A stretch of DNA of 64,000 nucleotides from positions 26,789,697 through 26,853,696 of the forward strand of contig NC_067125.1 in NCBI RefSeq assembly GCF_021347895.1, read 5' to 3'. Positions 24,736 through 37,052 of this stretch are shown piece after piece. Under the pieces are notes generated by a model. The model did no database searches and had not been told where the DNA came from. It worked only from the letters and a program-made list of their open reading frames with translations. How positions within the stretch are numbered: position 1 is the first letter of the stretch; each line of letters starts with the position of its first letter. This stretch comes from Acanthochromis polyacanthus (lineage: Eukaryota; Chordata; Actinopteri; Pomacentridae). The position numbers and the translations under genes are program-made.

Positions 24736-26172
24736 AAGTAAGCTAAAATAAAGCAAGAATACAATAGTACAGGAAGTAATGCTGGCAAGTATACAGAGTA
24801 TCCCACAAGATAATTAAGCACTGGACCTAAAAAATGGGATGAAAATGAAGAAACATTGCACATAAAAGTGAAATATTGCACATGTAATCAAAATGTTACA
24901 CATGAAACTGAAATTTTTGCACCTGAGACATGAAAACATAAAATATTACACATGAAATGAGACGCTAACCATGATACGGAAACTAATACTGTGCAAACTA
25001 CCAATTTAAAAAAATCACATCTGTTCATCTCTTGACTTGAATATTCTGAAACCAGCCGGTCGACCCTCTGATATTCTTTAGACAGTGCTGAGGGTGAGAG
25101 GAGGATTCTCTGAGAGGTCAGGGTTGTGTTAGCCACGCTCCTCGGTGGCCCTGACCCTGCGAGTAAATCCACCCACGAGCACCTGGGACGAGACATTCGT
25201 CATTTCGAACCATCTGAGAAGGCTGCTGTGATGCTACACCTGTCGCAGCAGTTGGTGGTCGGCTGGTTTCTTGTCCTCCTGACACCAAAATATCCAAAAG
25301 ACCCCAGTAGCTGCCTCAGTGTTTTCCACCAATCCGCCTTGAGAGCTGAGATTCCACCTTCTCTTTACTTTCTTTCCACCAATTTTCCCCGGCTGCTCAG
25401 TTTTCCTTCATATCTGACAGTCAAAACAGCACAAAATATATCATCCTGTCTTCTTCTTCGTGTTATCTGATCTGTTAATAAGTCTGCACACACCTTTCCT
25501 TCACACATTTATTGAATTATGTCTTGTTTAAATGTTTACAATCTGATTATTTTAAATGTGAGAAGCTTCAAGGTCCAGTAAATTATTTTTATCCTTAAAT
25601 TCTTTCTAATAACAGAAACAAAAAGCCTGATCCTGATGTATGGGTCAGGAAATATCAATATTCACACACTCATACCAGCTTGAGAAGAATCAAAAATTTT
25701 GTATTTGCAGATTTTGTTTAATTTCTGTTAAGTCTGTTTTTTCTTTTTAGTTTTGCAAAGTCATAAGTTGAAGTCAAAAGTAGATTTTTTTTCATTAGTT
25801 GTTGCAAAATAAAACAAAAAATTATATTATTCTTTATTATCTATGAAAAATGAGATATTGTATGCTAAATATATTTTATTAATTACATTTTTAATTTGTT
25901 TTCATACTTGCCTTCAATTTGCTCTTTGTAAACACGGCCTGCAGGTCAGCTGAAAATACCCAGATTTTTTGTCATGTGACTGTTGGTTGCAGCTAAGTAA
26001 CTAATGGCTTCTTGTTTGCATCAAAAAGTGCAGAATTTTTCATTTTTCACAGAATATATTCAATGCAAAAGGTTTATTATTTGGAGAATTTTAAAATGAG
26101 ATATGTAGAGCATATCTCGTGGTTAGATTCCGTTAGTTTTCCCAACAGAAGTCCACATCACACATGACTAGT
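24736..26172. other. AT-rich intergenic DNA
   Basis: About 24850-24965 has short repeats of TTGCACATG and TTACACATGAAA. I recognise no gene. Confidence 0.4.
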
Positions 26173-26176
26173 TTAA

Positions 26177-26553
26177 CCCTTAAAAAGCCGGGACCAAGTA
26201 TACTCGGTTCACGCTTACTCCTACACACAGCCGAAACCGAACATTCTCGGCTCAACACATGTGACTTGTTTATGATTGCTAATTAACATAAAATATGCAC
26301 ACACCTGTATGTTTAAGTCGATATAAACATTGGCCCCAAATTTGCTTATTTCAAACGCTAAAGCCGTATGAGCCATTATAACGAAGCCGCAATTACGAAG
26401 CTCTTATCGGGGCCGCGTACCGGTCGAAATTCAGTATGGCGAACGTCTACGGCAATGCGACCTCGCAAGACTTGATCGATATTTTTATGGATTAGGTGGT
26501 TTTAGTATATGTTTTAGTATATGTACTTCTTCAGAAACATGGCCCTGTAAGGG
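26177..26553. mobile_element. piggyBac-type miniature inverted-repeat element
   Basis: The element is flanked on both sides by TTAA (26173-26176 and 26554-26557). It begins CCCTTAAAAAGCCGGG and ends GGCCCTGTAAGGG, so the ends are CCCTTA...TAAGGG. A TTAA target with CCCT-type ends is the hallmark of piggyBac elements. It is 377 bp with no transposase and is clearly GC-richer than its flanks. Confidence 0.78.
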
Positions 26554-26557
26554 TTAA

Positions 26558-27035
26558 GAACTGACAAAATCTGACAATTCTTCTGGTTTTTACAGTTTCT
26601 GGCCCTCAATTTGGTGTGATTTTTTAAAAGATGGAATGCTCTTTCAAACCCACTACCACATTTAGGGATTTTGAGAATTCCGTGTCATTTTACTAAAAAC
26701 CTTATTTGTACGTTATATGATTTTTCAACTTGTGCTAGACATGTTTAAGGAGCAGCATGGATACAATCCTTCATGATTCACTGGATGACCTTTTATTGGT
26801 TTAAAAAAGCATGAAGAAACCAGAATGTGTATCTAATTTCGATTTAGCGTATTAAAGGATTATTTAATTAAAGTCCAGGAACTTTCTGCTGTACTTCTGT
26901 TGGGTGGTGGCCACTTTTTCCATTGAGACCAGATATTCCTGGAGCCATTTCTCCAGACTGAAACAGCTTCATTATTGTCCACTGAATAAGAGTTATCCTC
27001 TTCACTGAGAGATATACTGGTCTTCTCAGTCGCCG
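26558..27035. other. Intergenic DNA, nothing recognised
   Basis: AT-rich sequence. The short minus-strand ORFs here match no known family. Confidence 0.4.
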
Positions 27036-27695
27036 TGTTACGAGGGGAGCTGGAGAACCCAAGCGCAGACACAGAGAGACTGGCAAACTGGTGAAATCAG
27101 AAAAGGATTTTATTTAACCAGAAAACTAAAACAATACATAAAGGAAGAACTGAGCTGGGGGAAATCAAACTAAACCAGGCAACTACTAACAAACACTATG
27201 ATAACACTATGAACTCAAAACGGAAGATTACAAAACTAAACTGAATTAACAGAACTAAGCTAAGGAAGGGAGCTCACAAACCAGGGGAAAACTAGACAGA
27301 AGAGAGAGGGAAGCAAGCTCAGGGAATCTGGGTGGAGAGGAGCAGAGTCCAAATAGAGGAAATCCAGGAGACAGGGGGAAACAAAGTCCAAAAGTGAGCA
27401 GAGTCTATGAAGGGATGTGAATTGATGATCCGGTGAGGTGTAACTGAACGCACAGAGCTTAAATAGCTGGAGGTGAGGTGGAGATCAGGTGAGTTGAGTT
27501 CAGCTAATTACGGGAGCTGACATTCCCCGCAGTAATCAGCAGGTAAAGTGCAGGCAGGTGAGAGAGAGAGACATGAGGGAGAGAAGACAGAAAGAGGAAG
27601 CCAAAAGAGTTTAAAACAGAAACAGATCAGGAACCAGGGGAGAAAGGAGGACAAAAAAGGGGAAGAAGGGCAGGAGCTGGAGCAGGATCCTAACA
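27036..27695 (-). mobile_element. Solo-LTR-like block
   Basis: This is a 660-bp block with TGTTA...TAACA ends. On the minus strand it reads like a retrotransposon LTR: a pyrimidine-rich start, a TATA-like GCTATTTAAGC (plus 27457-27467), an AATAAA signal near the far end (plus about 27109-27114), then a C/T-rich tail finishing CGTAACA. No gag or pol lies beside it, which fits recombination down to a single LTR. The flanking bases do not show a clear target duplication, so the exact ends need checking. Confidence 0.5.
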
Positions 27696-28433
27696 TGTTG
27701 TATCATTGGAGAATTAATTCCAGCTAGCTTATTGCCCAATAACCACACTGTAGGGATACAATATCCTTTATTGTATTATGTGATCAAGCTCTGAAATAAT
27801 CAACATGTCAACAAATCTTTGAATCTGATTAATTTTCACAATGAAAATCAAGAGGGTCAAAGAGAAAAATCATTAAAATTCTGTTTGAATTCAGCAAAAC
27901 GCAACAAAAATGGTTAAAAACATATGTTTGTGCATCATTAATGCACAAGAATTAGACAAATTTCACTTAATCATACTGAAGATGCAACAATGAGCTTTAA
28001 GGCTCACAGGAAGAAGATCAACATGTCAGATTTCACTTTGTTCTTTGTTGTTTTGGACTTTTTGTTGACGAAAAATGATTTATTCCAACTCTAATCATCT
28101 CCTCAACCATGTCTGGTTTGCATTAAACTTTTGTATCTTAAACTATGGATACTTTGGATGGTATCTGTTCATAAAAACGAACAAACAAAAAACTGATTAT
28201 ATCCTTCAAGCTGAACCATTCCAACCCCGCGGTGTTTTGAATGGCATCCCCATCTTCCAGGCATGACATCCCATTTTCCCAACTTTTCTGAATGCATGGC
28301 TGGTTATATTACTTTGGAAATCAAGAGATAAAAGAAAGACCTGACTGGCTCTACAGGCAGCCAAAAACTCCATGTAAACTACAAAAATCTCCAGATATTC
28401 CAATACATTTGTTTATATCTTGTCATATATGAC
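27696..28433. other. Intergenic DNA, nothing recognised
   Basis: AT-rich sequence with no repeat ends or exon. Confidence 0.4.
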
Positions 28434-29180
28434 TTGCAGCCATCTACTGAATTTAAACAACTGTACATTGAACTGAAAAGACTTGTGAAATCAGTTCAAG
28501 AGCGACAGCAGGTTCCAGAGCTGCAGACTGCCAGAAACACTCTTGTGAAGATGACCGTCCTCCTAATATTTGACTATGGCAATGTCATATATAAAATGGT
28601 CCCTAAGTGTGTCCTTAACAGGCTTGATGTCGTCTATCACTCAGTCATCCCTCTTGCTATCGATGCACCTTTCTTCACCCACCATTTTAACCTTTACGAA
28701 CTGGTGGGTTGTCCCTCCCTTTACACCAGGCGACTCCAGCACTGGATTTTACTCGTCTACAAAACCCTGTCAGGTCTTGTAGAACGCCCAACACCCCTAC
28801 CGTAACAACTCGCATCTGAGGTCCAGTGATTTCATAATGCTCTCTATCCCCAAGGTTCGCAGTGTCTTTGGCCAGAATTCCTTTCATTTTGCTGCTGCAA
28901 TCGATTGGAATTCCCTCCAAAAATCTCTGGAACTGTCATCTCTTCCATCACTTTACATGTTTTAGCCATCGCTGCAGCAGACCCTAGCTGACCGCTGCAC
29001 ATTCTGGCTGTTTCTCATTAAATTGCTAGCATTAATGTAGGTAGTTTCTCTGTTTAAATGACATATGTACACTGTTTGCTAGTTATCTTTCTTTCTGCTG
29101 AGGCATCTTGCCAGGTCATCATTGTAACTGAGGAATTATTCTCAACTGATTCTACCTGGTAAAATAAAGAATTAATGATG
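28434..29180 (+). pseudogene. 5'-truncated LINE: end of ORF2 plus 3' UTR
   Basis: The open stretch 28434-28805 encodes the region after the reverse-transcriptase core of L2/CR1-type LINEs: FDYGNVIYK, LNRLDVVYHS, THHFNLYELVG and YTRRLQHW, in the usual order. After a stop, a frame with RSVFGQNSFHFAAAIDWNSLQ, typical of the ORF2 C-terminus, continues to about 28965. The 3' UTR ends TACCTGGTAAAATAAAGAAT, a common fish LINE tail. The catalytic core is missing and the reading frame is broken, so it is a dead insertion. Confidence 0.8.
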
Positions 29181-30282
29181 ACTGGTTTGTGTTTGGATCG
29201 TGAACTGGGCCTTTACTGGTTAAAGAGTGTCAGTGAGCTGCTACTTTCTATCTCTCCCGCTGCAACAAAAGCAAAATCCAGTGCGTCATTTAGGTCATAA
29301 ACCTGCAATTTTTCATGTGTGGACGCGCCCAATTTCACTTCCCATCCCGCCTGCACTCCATTTTATTTTAAGTATACAACTCAGCAGTGACCTCAGTCCA
29401 TCGGGCAAGAAGGCAGAGCGAGGGAGGAAGTCCAGCGAGCTCATGCTGGGCCGGGACATTAACTGTGAGAGCACACGGGCCATGAAGTACATGCCTCTTT
29501 AGAAAGCGGTTTTTATTCGCCTTTAACAGGCCTGTAAACTGCCTTTCACTTCCCTGATCAGGAGACCACAGGCACACCAGCTCCATCAGTCCAAATGCTC
29601 TCACCATCCACGAAACAGGATACAAGGAGGCAAAGATGGGCTAAACTTCGAAGGGACTTTTGTCCGGCAAGCCTAATTTGAAACAGGAGCCTTTCCAGAC
29701 AGCTCTATCTGGCCGGTCTTCCCAGCTGTCCCCCGAGAGCTGCGATTTATGGAGTGGAGGGGGAAGAGAAGCCTGCGGGACGGAGCGGATTGTTCACGGA
29801 TCTAACTCGTCTCTCTGGCATGAAGGGGGAGAAAAAGAAGATGGGCAACGCTGGACGAGATAGAAACTGAGATCATTATGAAGACATCAGTGTCTCCGCT
29901 TCACATCTGCCCAAGATTCCCCCCAAAGCTCGTCCTGTTCCGGTGAAATGTCACTCCTCTGGGGTTTAATAGAACCTCCAGTCAGTGATAAGACATCGGA
30001 GACGAAACATGCATCCACACAGCTTCATGTAAAAACAAACACACGGACATACGACGCTGTAAATAATCATGTACAGTCACAGACATACAAATATGCACAC
30101 GCGCCCTCTTGTTTACTCCCGCTACATTTTCCTGTGGCTCCACAGAGATTATCTACTGATATTCTGCAGAGATTGTGGCCCCTGCTAGGGAGGCTGCAAA
30201 ACTCCACATCTGAAAATGCAAAAGAGATGGTATCTACCTGGTCGGTGTGTTTGACCAGTGCAGATAAACAATAAGAGTACGG
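29181..30282. other. Intergenic DNA, nothing recognised
   Basis: Mixed composition with overlapping short ORFs on both strands. No recognised peptide. Confidence 0.4.
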
Positions 30283-31880
30283 AGGCTTATAAAAAGTTTT
30301 CCTCTTTTATTGGTTTCAACATTGAAAAAGCAATTTAATTTGGCTTTTTCTTGGCAAGAATTTACCAAAAAGACTCTTTCATGCCAAAATGAAAACACAT
30401 TTCTTCAAAATCATGTCAATAAAAATATAAAATGTGAGGAAAAAAAAGTGATTGCAGAATTATTTACCCACTGAAAGTATTTAGACGGGCAGTATTTAGG
30501 ATTTACTAGTGACAGGACCTTCCAGATACAAACACATTTACTGTGCCCAGATAATCGTTATTCACTGTTTTAACTGTTGTAGCACCATTTGCTGCACCTG
30601 TGTTGAATTTCTGTTATATAGTTTAGTTATAGTGTAGTTTATGCAATCACTTATTGTACATTTTAGATTTTTAATTAATTGACATTATTTTTTTACAAAT
30701 CTGGTTTCACTTTGACATTAAAGAGTTCTTTTTTTTGTCAATTCCTCTCAAAAAAGGCAAATTAAATAGCTTTTCCACGAAAAATTTCAATGTTGGTGAG
30801 CAGTTGTTTTGTATAGAAATTGCACTGCTCCCTGTCTTATACAGACAAAAGTACAATGGCTTAGAAAAAGTTTTACTCTTTTTTTGCTTTTTAAAATTGA
30901 AAAAAGCAATTTAATTTTTGTTTTATTGACAAGAATATACAAAAAACACAAAAAAATTCACCCACTTCAAATCAGTATTTAGTAGATGCACCTTTTTAGT
31001 GGCTTTACCTTCCAGAATACATGTGTCTTTACATGAGAAACACTGCACTCAGATAATATAATTTTTTTCTAATTGTGTGACTTCTAGCATCACTCTGCTG
31101 CACCTGTTTTGTATTGAGTCGCTTTAAAGGTGGTAAAATACTAATGCAATCACTTGATTTTACAAATATAGTTAGTTTCACTGAAACGGTTCATTTACTA
31201 AATATTAACTTAAAGGGGTTAGATACGTTTTCATATTTTTAACTAAATGACCTTACTTTGTAGAAATCTGTTTTCACTTTGGCATGAAATAGTCTTTTTT
31301 GGTAAATTTGTGTCCAATAAAGCCAAATTAAATAGCTTTATCTATGTTTAAAAAGCAATAAAAGGGAACATTTTCAAGAAGGATGATTAGTTTTTACAGA
31401 AACTGTTACTCTATCCAAATTATGCTTGACCAGTGCGACATACAGGACAATAGTATTGTGCTTATTAACAGTATTCAGCCCAATTTTATTGCTTTTTAAC
31501 ATATAAAAAAACTATTTAGTTTGGCTTTTTCAACAAGAATATACAAAAAGACTCTTTCAATGCAGTGAATGTATTTTAAGTGATTGATTTATAATGGCAA
31601 TTGTATTATAAATCACTTGAGTCACTGGGGAATCCAAAAATGGTGCATCTACTAAATATTGGCTGAAAGGGGTGAATACTTATTCAAAAACGTATTTCCA
31701 TTTTATATTTTTAATTATTTTGGCATCGCTTTGTAGATATCTGGCTTGAAAGAATCTTTTTTTGGTTAATTCTTTGCTAAAAAGTCGAAATTAAATAGCA
31801 TTTTTTCAACGTTAAAATCAGTAAAAAGGGAAAATGTCCAAGACGAGTGCATACTTTTTATAGGAACTGTACTTTATCAA
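30283..31880. repeat. Tandem array III: about three diverged units of 575-610 bp
   Basis: Unit starts near 30290, 30864 and 31471 share AAAAAGTTTTxCTCTTTTxTTG. Internal blocks are AAGCAATTTAATTTGGCTTTTT, AAAAGACTCTTTCATG, AGTATTTAGTAGATGCACC and TGxAATCACTT. The motif set is one I associate with a dispersed teleost repeat. Here it is present as consecutive partial copies. No ORF survives. Confidence 0.7.
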
Positions 31881-32509
31881 AGATGAAGGCGCTGTCTGTG
31901 TTGGGAAAGCGAAGAAATGAGGGCAGTGGAGGCTTTATCACACCCTGACATCCTGTCCTCCCCTCTGCTCGGTAAATGCCAGGATCTGCTCAAATCCCTG
32001 AAAACAAACAGCCATGACTGCGTGGTGAAACATCCTCTGGAGTAAAAACCCGGCTGATACCACGATGCGCTGTTTGCGGATTATTTTAGCACCTGTGAGA
32101 ATGCCAGTAACTTCCAAGGCTGCAATGAGATAATTTTAAACATCCAAACATGTTGGGCATGCGCTCTTCTGCAAGCTGACAAATGTGCTCTGCAAAACGC
32201 TCAGCGAGGAATGTACGCTGACAGCTCCGCCACGCATGATGGAGGGTGTCCTTCTGGACAATGGCAGCTGGTAGATGCTTGTGCATTTGCGTATTGACAT
32301 CTTATGGTATCAGTGACAAATATGCATTGTATTTGGTGGCACCATTTTCTGGCACTAAAGGTCACTTTACCCCCGACAAATTAAAGTGGGAGTTAAAAAT
32401 CAGCATAAAGTCAGTATTGTAATAAAGAATAAAACGCAGCTTACACAGTTAAAGTCAGTGATTTAGTTAAAATAGCAGAGTTTAGGAGCAGTTTTGAATT
32501 CTGTAATGC
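31881..32509. other. Intergenic DNA, nothing recognised
   Basis: No exon, repeat or RNA gene is identifiable. Confidence 0.4.
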
Positions 32510-32770
32510 AGTCTAGTATATATTTATATTTTTATATTATTTTTTATTTTATCTTAATGCCTTGATTTATACTGTTATTCCCTGGTTTTGCTTTATTTCT
32601 ATATTTATTTTATTATTTTGTATACTATATTATTATTTCACTATTTTAGTATTTATTTTACTATCTATTTTACGATTTATTTTACTATTTATTTACTATT
32701 TTACTATTCTTTATCTTTTAGTAGCTATTTTATTCTTCAATTTTAGTTTTACGTGTTATTTTTAACACGC
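32510..32770. repeat. AT-rich minisatellite of TATTTTAC/TATTTATTTTA words
   Basis: The interval consists almost entirely of permutations of ATTTTACTATTT and TATTTATTTTA. The ORF across it is low complexity. Confidence 0.8.
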
Positions 32771-32789
32771 CTATTTTAGATTCCAGTGT

Positions 32790-33180
32790 TTCCTCAGTGG
32801 GGAGCCGTCTGCATCTGGGCTTTGCAGGGCCAGGGCAAGTGGCCCTGGAGCTAGGTGGCCTGTTGGCCCTGATGGGGCCTGCTGCTGCCCCGGGTGCAGG
32901 CGACTCTCATTGATGGTGTTCCTCTTTCTGTGCTTCTGCTCTCAGCCAATACACACTATTATTTCTTTTACAATAGTGTGCGTGTGCGTGTGTGTCTGAC
33001 TGTCTGCCGTGGTATGTCTATGTGTTCTTAGGAAGTATGTTGTGGGGCAGGGTTTGGAGGGATGTGGGCCATTGTCTTTTATTGTTTTTTATTGTTTGTT
33101 TTTTTAAATTGTTAAGACTTTGTGCTACTTTTGTATGAAAAGTGCTATACAAATAAACTCTGATTGATTGATGATTGATA
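32790..33180 (+). mobile_element. Non-LTR retrotransposon 3' tail
   Basis: This ends with AAAAGTGCTATACAAATAAACTC followed by repeats of TGATTGAT, a common fish LINE/SINE 3' end with a short terminal microsatellite. The GC-rich part before it (32790-33060) could be the element's 3' UTR. No reverse-transcriptase coding sequence is present, so the family is not assigned. Confidence 0.5.
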
Positions 33181-33329
33181 TATTTATATGTGAAATTATG
33201 ACAAATGAAAGGAAAACCCAACATAAAGTGTCCTAGTGTCCGCTGATAAGAGTTAGGTCCACTTACAACATTATGTGAGTGTAATAACTTCATTAAGTTA
33301 CTCGAAAAGTATGCCAATTTTTATGTAAA

Positions 33330-33665
33330 CAGCATCACAGCTGTCTTTTACTGCTCAGTGCTCCTTGGTGTTGATTTTTTGAGTCTCTGGAAACTCTCCT
33401 GGAGGGATAAAAACACATTCTTCCAAAAATTATTCCCACATTTGTTGTTTTATGATGTTTGACACATCGGCTCAAATTTTCCCATCAGTGTTCAAATAGA
33501 TTGAGACCTGGTGACCAAACCTTAGAATTCACATCATTTTCTTAGTAATCAAAACATTCAGTGACCCGCTGTGCCCTGTGGAAGGGAGTTTTCTTGTCCT
33601 GGAAGAGACAACTCCCATCAGGAAAGATGCAGTTCTTCGTAACGGACCCAACCCAGAGGTCAAAG
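33330..33665 (-). pseudogene. Tc1-type transposase remnant
   Basis: Minus-strand translation shows FPDGSCLFQDKKTPFHRAQ, then VTECFDY, a stop, ENDVNSKVWSPGLNLFEH, a stop and WE. This follows the order FQxDNAPxHRA, VTEWF, ENDV, WPSQSPDLNPIEHLWE that surrounds the second Asp and the Glu of Tc1-like DDE transposases. Several catalytic-block residues are changed (DKK for DNA, SPGLNLFEH for SPDLNPIEH) and stops interrupt it, so it is inactive. Element ends were not found. Confidence 0.6.
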
Positions 33666-35399
33666 GTTCTGGCTTTTCCTTTAATATGTCACCCGACTGT
33701 ATGTGTGTTGTGGAGAAAAGATTACTTTCCTTTATTCTCTGTCCTCTGAGCACATCCACACACTCACAGTGGAAATTAGTTTTGTTCTGGTCATTTTATC
33801 CTGTGAGGGAAAAACATTTACTTCTACTGTGTGTTTTTTTGAAACTAGTCGTTGTTTTTCACCATTAATATGCACATGGAGAGAATAAAGTTTCTTCTTT
33901 TCTATGCAAAGGCACCTTGAAGAATGGAAAACTGTCAGATTCTGGATTTGTTTTAAATAGTAAACTGGCTATGAGGTTAAATTGTTAGCTTAGATAGCTT
34001 AAATCTGAGTGTCTGTACTGAACAGTGCAGGAATTATTTATTTTATACATCATAATGAGTTGGTGAACTGTTTTTCAATGTCCGGCACCTTTCAAACAAG
34101 ACAGACAACATCGGAAACACAAATGAGTCAATAATAAAAACCAGACTAAAGAAAGAAATATTCTAAAAACAACAAGCTGCATTATTAAAGCTTAAAACTG
34201 AGACTGTTTGTAAAAGACACTGATGATTGAGGTTTACAGCGGCTTTGAAGTCAGTTGGGACAACAGGTTCTTTTAATTTAATTTCGCTGGAGCAGAAAAC
34301 ATGAAAGCTTTCTTGCCGTCTTTTCTTTCCTTCTGGAGACAGACAGCAGATTTCTGTCTTCTGATCTCAGATTATAAAGAAGATGAGCTCCAGGAATAAT
34401 TTGCAAAGATATGGAGGGAAATTTGGTCCAAGTGAAGGCTTCACGATTTAACAATTCAAGGAAGTATGTATTAAAAATGCTCCAGAAGTAAAAGCCGCAG
34501 TTGAACCTCAGTCACGTATTTGAACTATTGTGCAGGAGTACGAAGCCAACTGGGTCCAAATCCAGCTGAATGATCGCAACAGAGAGCACCACATGGACAG
34601 CTCAACAAACAAAACAATGAGGAGAGCTCGTTGAGAAGTCAGCACACAAGAAAAACACCAAAAAAACATGCCTGAATGTGGAATCCAGGCTGGGTTGTGT
34701 GTGTGAAGGTATATGACCAGGCGGGGTGTGAGTGAAAGAGAGTGTGGTGACCTGTAACAGCTACATGACGCTCAGTCTGGGGCTTTAAAATCCACACGGC
34801 CGGGTCCTGGATTGAACCCGCCACAGACGAGCAGCCCCAATGGGGAAAGCGATTGTTTATTTAACTACTGTTATATGGAATACCTAGTGACAGGAAGTCC
34901 TTAAAACAGCAGGCAAGTTACTATTATATAGTCCCTTTTTGAAGTAAACACACTCGCCGCCCTCCTCCTTCGCTGCAGACACCCTGCCGTTGAGGAATGC
35001 ACCCATTCACAAGCTGGTGGCCATCTTGGAAGCTTGCCTCGCACTTCCTGTTTCCATGGCTACACTCCAGTGCTACGGGGAGATGATAAGCGATTGCAGG
35101 CCCGGGTCCTAATCCTCTTCATCTAGCTCGTTTTCTACATCACTTCATGCCATTCGGAGTGAGCTGGAAAAGCCAGTTAGCTTGCAACAAGCGTCACATT
35201 TTTACACACATAATCAGCCGAATTCAAAAATGTATATAAAAAGAGTAGAAATGCTGTTTGTACCGAGGAATTTGTCCAGATTGCCACATTCACTGAATTA
35301 CTCTAAATACCTCTGCATGCTTGAAATGAAGAACATGAGCAAAGTCAGTTATCTTTAGTTCATTCGTAGATCCTAAAATACATGAGCTAGCACGGCTGC
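33666..35399. other. Intergenic DNA, nothing recognised
   Basis: AT-rich to mixed sequence. A B-box-like GGTTCAATCC on the minus strand near 34805-34820 lacks a matching A box. Confidence 0.4.
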
Positions 35400-36090
35400 C
35401 TCCACTTGGTAATTAGTCCTCTCTCCAGAATCCGCGCAGCTGCGGCTCGTTTGCTGAAACACTCCCCTGCAATAAAAGACCGGTTCATCCTCCCACACCC
35501 TGCCAGGTTGTCAAACTTGACTGCACAGTCAGTTTCTCTCTAGCCACTGATCCTCTCTGTGTTTTTGGATGCAACTAACGTGTTTCTCCTCCCTCTTCTT
35601 CCTAGAAGACCAGCTGCCCGGATCCCCTCCTGCTCCGTCCGTGTTCCCCTCTGGCTCCCCTCTTGGACCTCACCTGCACTGTGTTCCTCTCTGGCTTCCC
35701 ACCTTCACTTGCACTGTGTTCCTCTCTGGCTTCCCACCTTGGCTCTCCTCCCGCTTCGAATCCCTCTCCGGATCCCCTCCTTGACTCCCCTCCTGCATTC
35801 CCGGACCACCTGCCGTCTCCACGCTCCGGACCCCAGCGCCCGACTTTCTCATCTGGTGCCCCAGGCTCACTCCCCACCCGCTGCACTCTGGTCACCCCGG
35901 AACCTCCGCAGGTCACGCATCCCCAGCTTCGCCACTCCTCCCCCGGACTTTGCCTCACCACTCCCTCCTGAACCCTCTCCTGACTCCCCTCTCCTCCACT
36001 ACTTCCCCATCCCTGCAATAAACCATTCTCTCGCCCTGCTTCCACCTCATTAGTGTGGTCCTGCTCGGGTTCACCACCCCGTCCATGACA
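35400..36090 (+). mobile_element. LTR-like block with internal minisatellite
   Basis: Plus-strand reading resembles an LTR: a TATA-like GCAATAAAAG (about 35470), a long C/T-rich transcribed part, an AATAAA signal (36017-36022) and a terminal stretch GGGTTCACCACC...CCATGACA ending at 36090. About 35665-35760 contains two to three copies of CACTGTGTTCCTCTCTGGCTTCCC. The long overlapping ORFs here follow from the pyrimidine-rich composition. The 5' boundary (a TGTCATGG-type start) was not found, so the block may be truncated. Confidence 0.45.
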
Positions 36091-36249
36091 CAGAATCAGA
36101 ACCATGAGTTTAAATCCAGTTTCAGTTCTTTACAGTGTCCAGTGTGCATCAAAGGCTTCCCTAAAGTACAACCATCATCTCATTTGTGCCTCCTGCTTCA
36201 TCACAACATTGCGTGTGATCAGCATCTACTTTCAGAATCCATGTTTAAG

Positions 36250-37052
36250 GTGCATTTGTCTCGTTTTTGTCACTTTCTAACTTTTTCTCTTTTTTTGTTT
36301 TGTTTCGTGTTGTCTCATTTTTGTCATTTTGTGTCTCATTTTTGTAACATTTTTTTCTTGTTTTTGTCGTTTGCCTCATGTTTTTGTCATTGTGTTTCTC
36401 GTTTTGTGTTTAATTTTTGTCTCTCTTGTGTTTTTTTGCCTTATTTTTGTCATTTTGTGTTTTGCTTTATTCTGGGTTTTTTTGTATAATTTTTGTCATT
36501 TTGTGGGGAGTTTGTCTCACTTGTGTTGTTGCGTTGTCTATTTTTTGTGATTTGTTTCTCACGTTAGTCATTTTTTTGTCTCGTTTGACATTAGTGTAAT
36601 TTTGTGGCAGTTGGTAACTCTTTGTCTAATTTTTTTGTTTTCTTTCATGTTGTTGCCTCATTATTTTGTCATTGCGTTTCTTGCTTTTGTCCTTTTGTCT
36701 TGTTTTTGTCGTTTTGACAGTAAAACACTATACTGTTCAGTTCCAGATTACCTGTGACTGATGTTCTGTGCCTTTGCAGATAAACTGTGATCTGTTAGTT
36801 GTAATGTGTAATGATAAACTGAGGCACTATGTTGTTAAAATTGAGTGTATTTTTCTTAAGAAATTTCACATTGCTCATGTTTTGGCAAAAGATAATTCCT
36901 AAAATGCAAACATTTTCAGGAAATGCTTTTTGCAGAAAACAAAAGATTATTTGGATTAATTTCTAGGTTATTATGCTCTGATTTTACTGGTTACTTGAGA
37001 TCAGATTGGGCCGAATGTGGCTCCTGAGCTCAAATGAATTTGACACCCCTGG
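36250..37052. mobile_element. hAT-like element end with TTTTTGTC minisatellite
   Basis: About 36255-36720 is a minisatellite of 18-22-bp units built on TTTTTGTCATTTTGTGTCTC. The block ends at 37052 in CTCAAATGAATTTGACACCCCTGG, whose complement CCAGGGGTGTCAAATTCATT is a hAT-type terminal inverted repeat seen in many vertebrates. The matching left end was not found and there is no transposase. Confidence 0.5.

Noticed and set aside
34800..34840. B-box-like GGTTCAATCC suggesting a tRNA gene or SINE head on the minus strand
   Set aside because: No matching A box at the right distance and no cloverleaf could be drawn.
35559..36105. Long overlapping ORFs on both strands (164 and 167 codons)
   Set aside because: They follow from the C/T-rich, internally repeated LTR-like sequence; the peptides are Pro/Ser/Leu- or Gly/Glu-rich low complexity.
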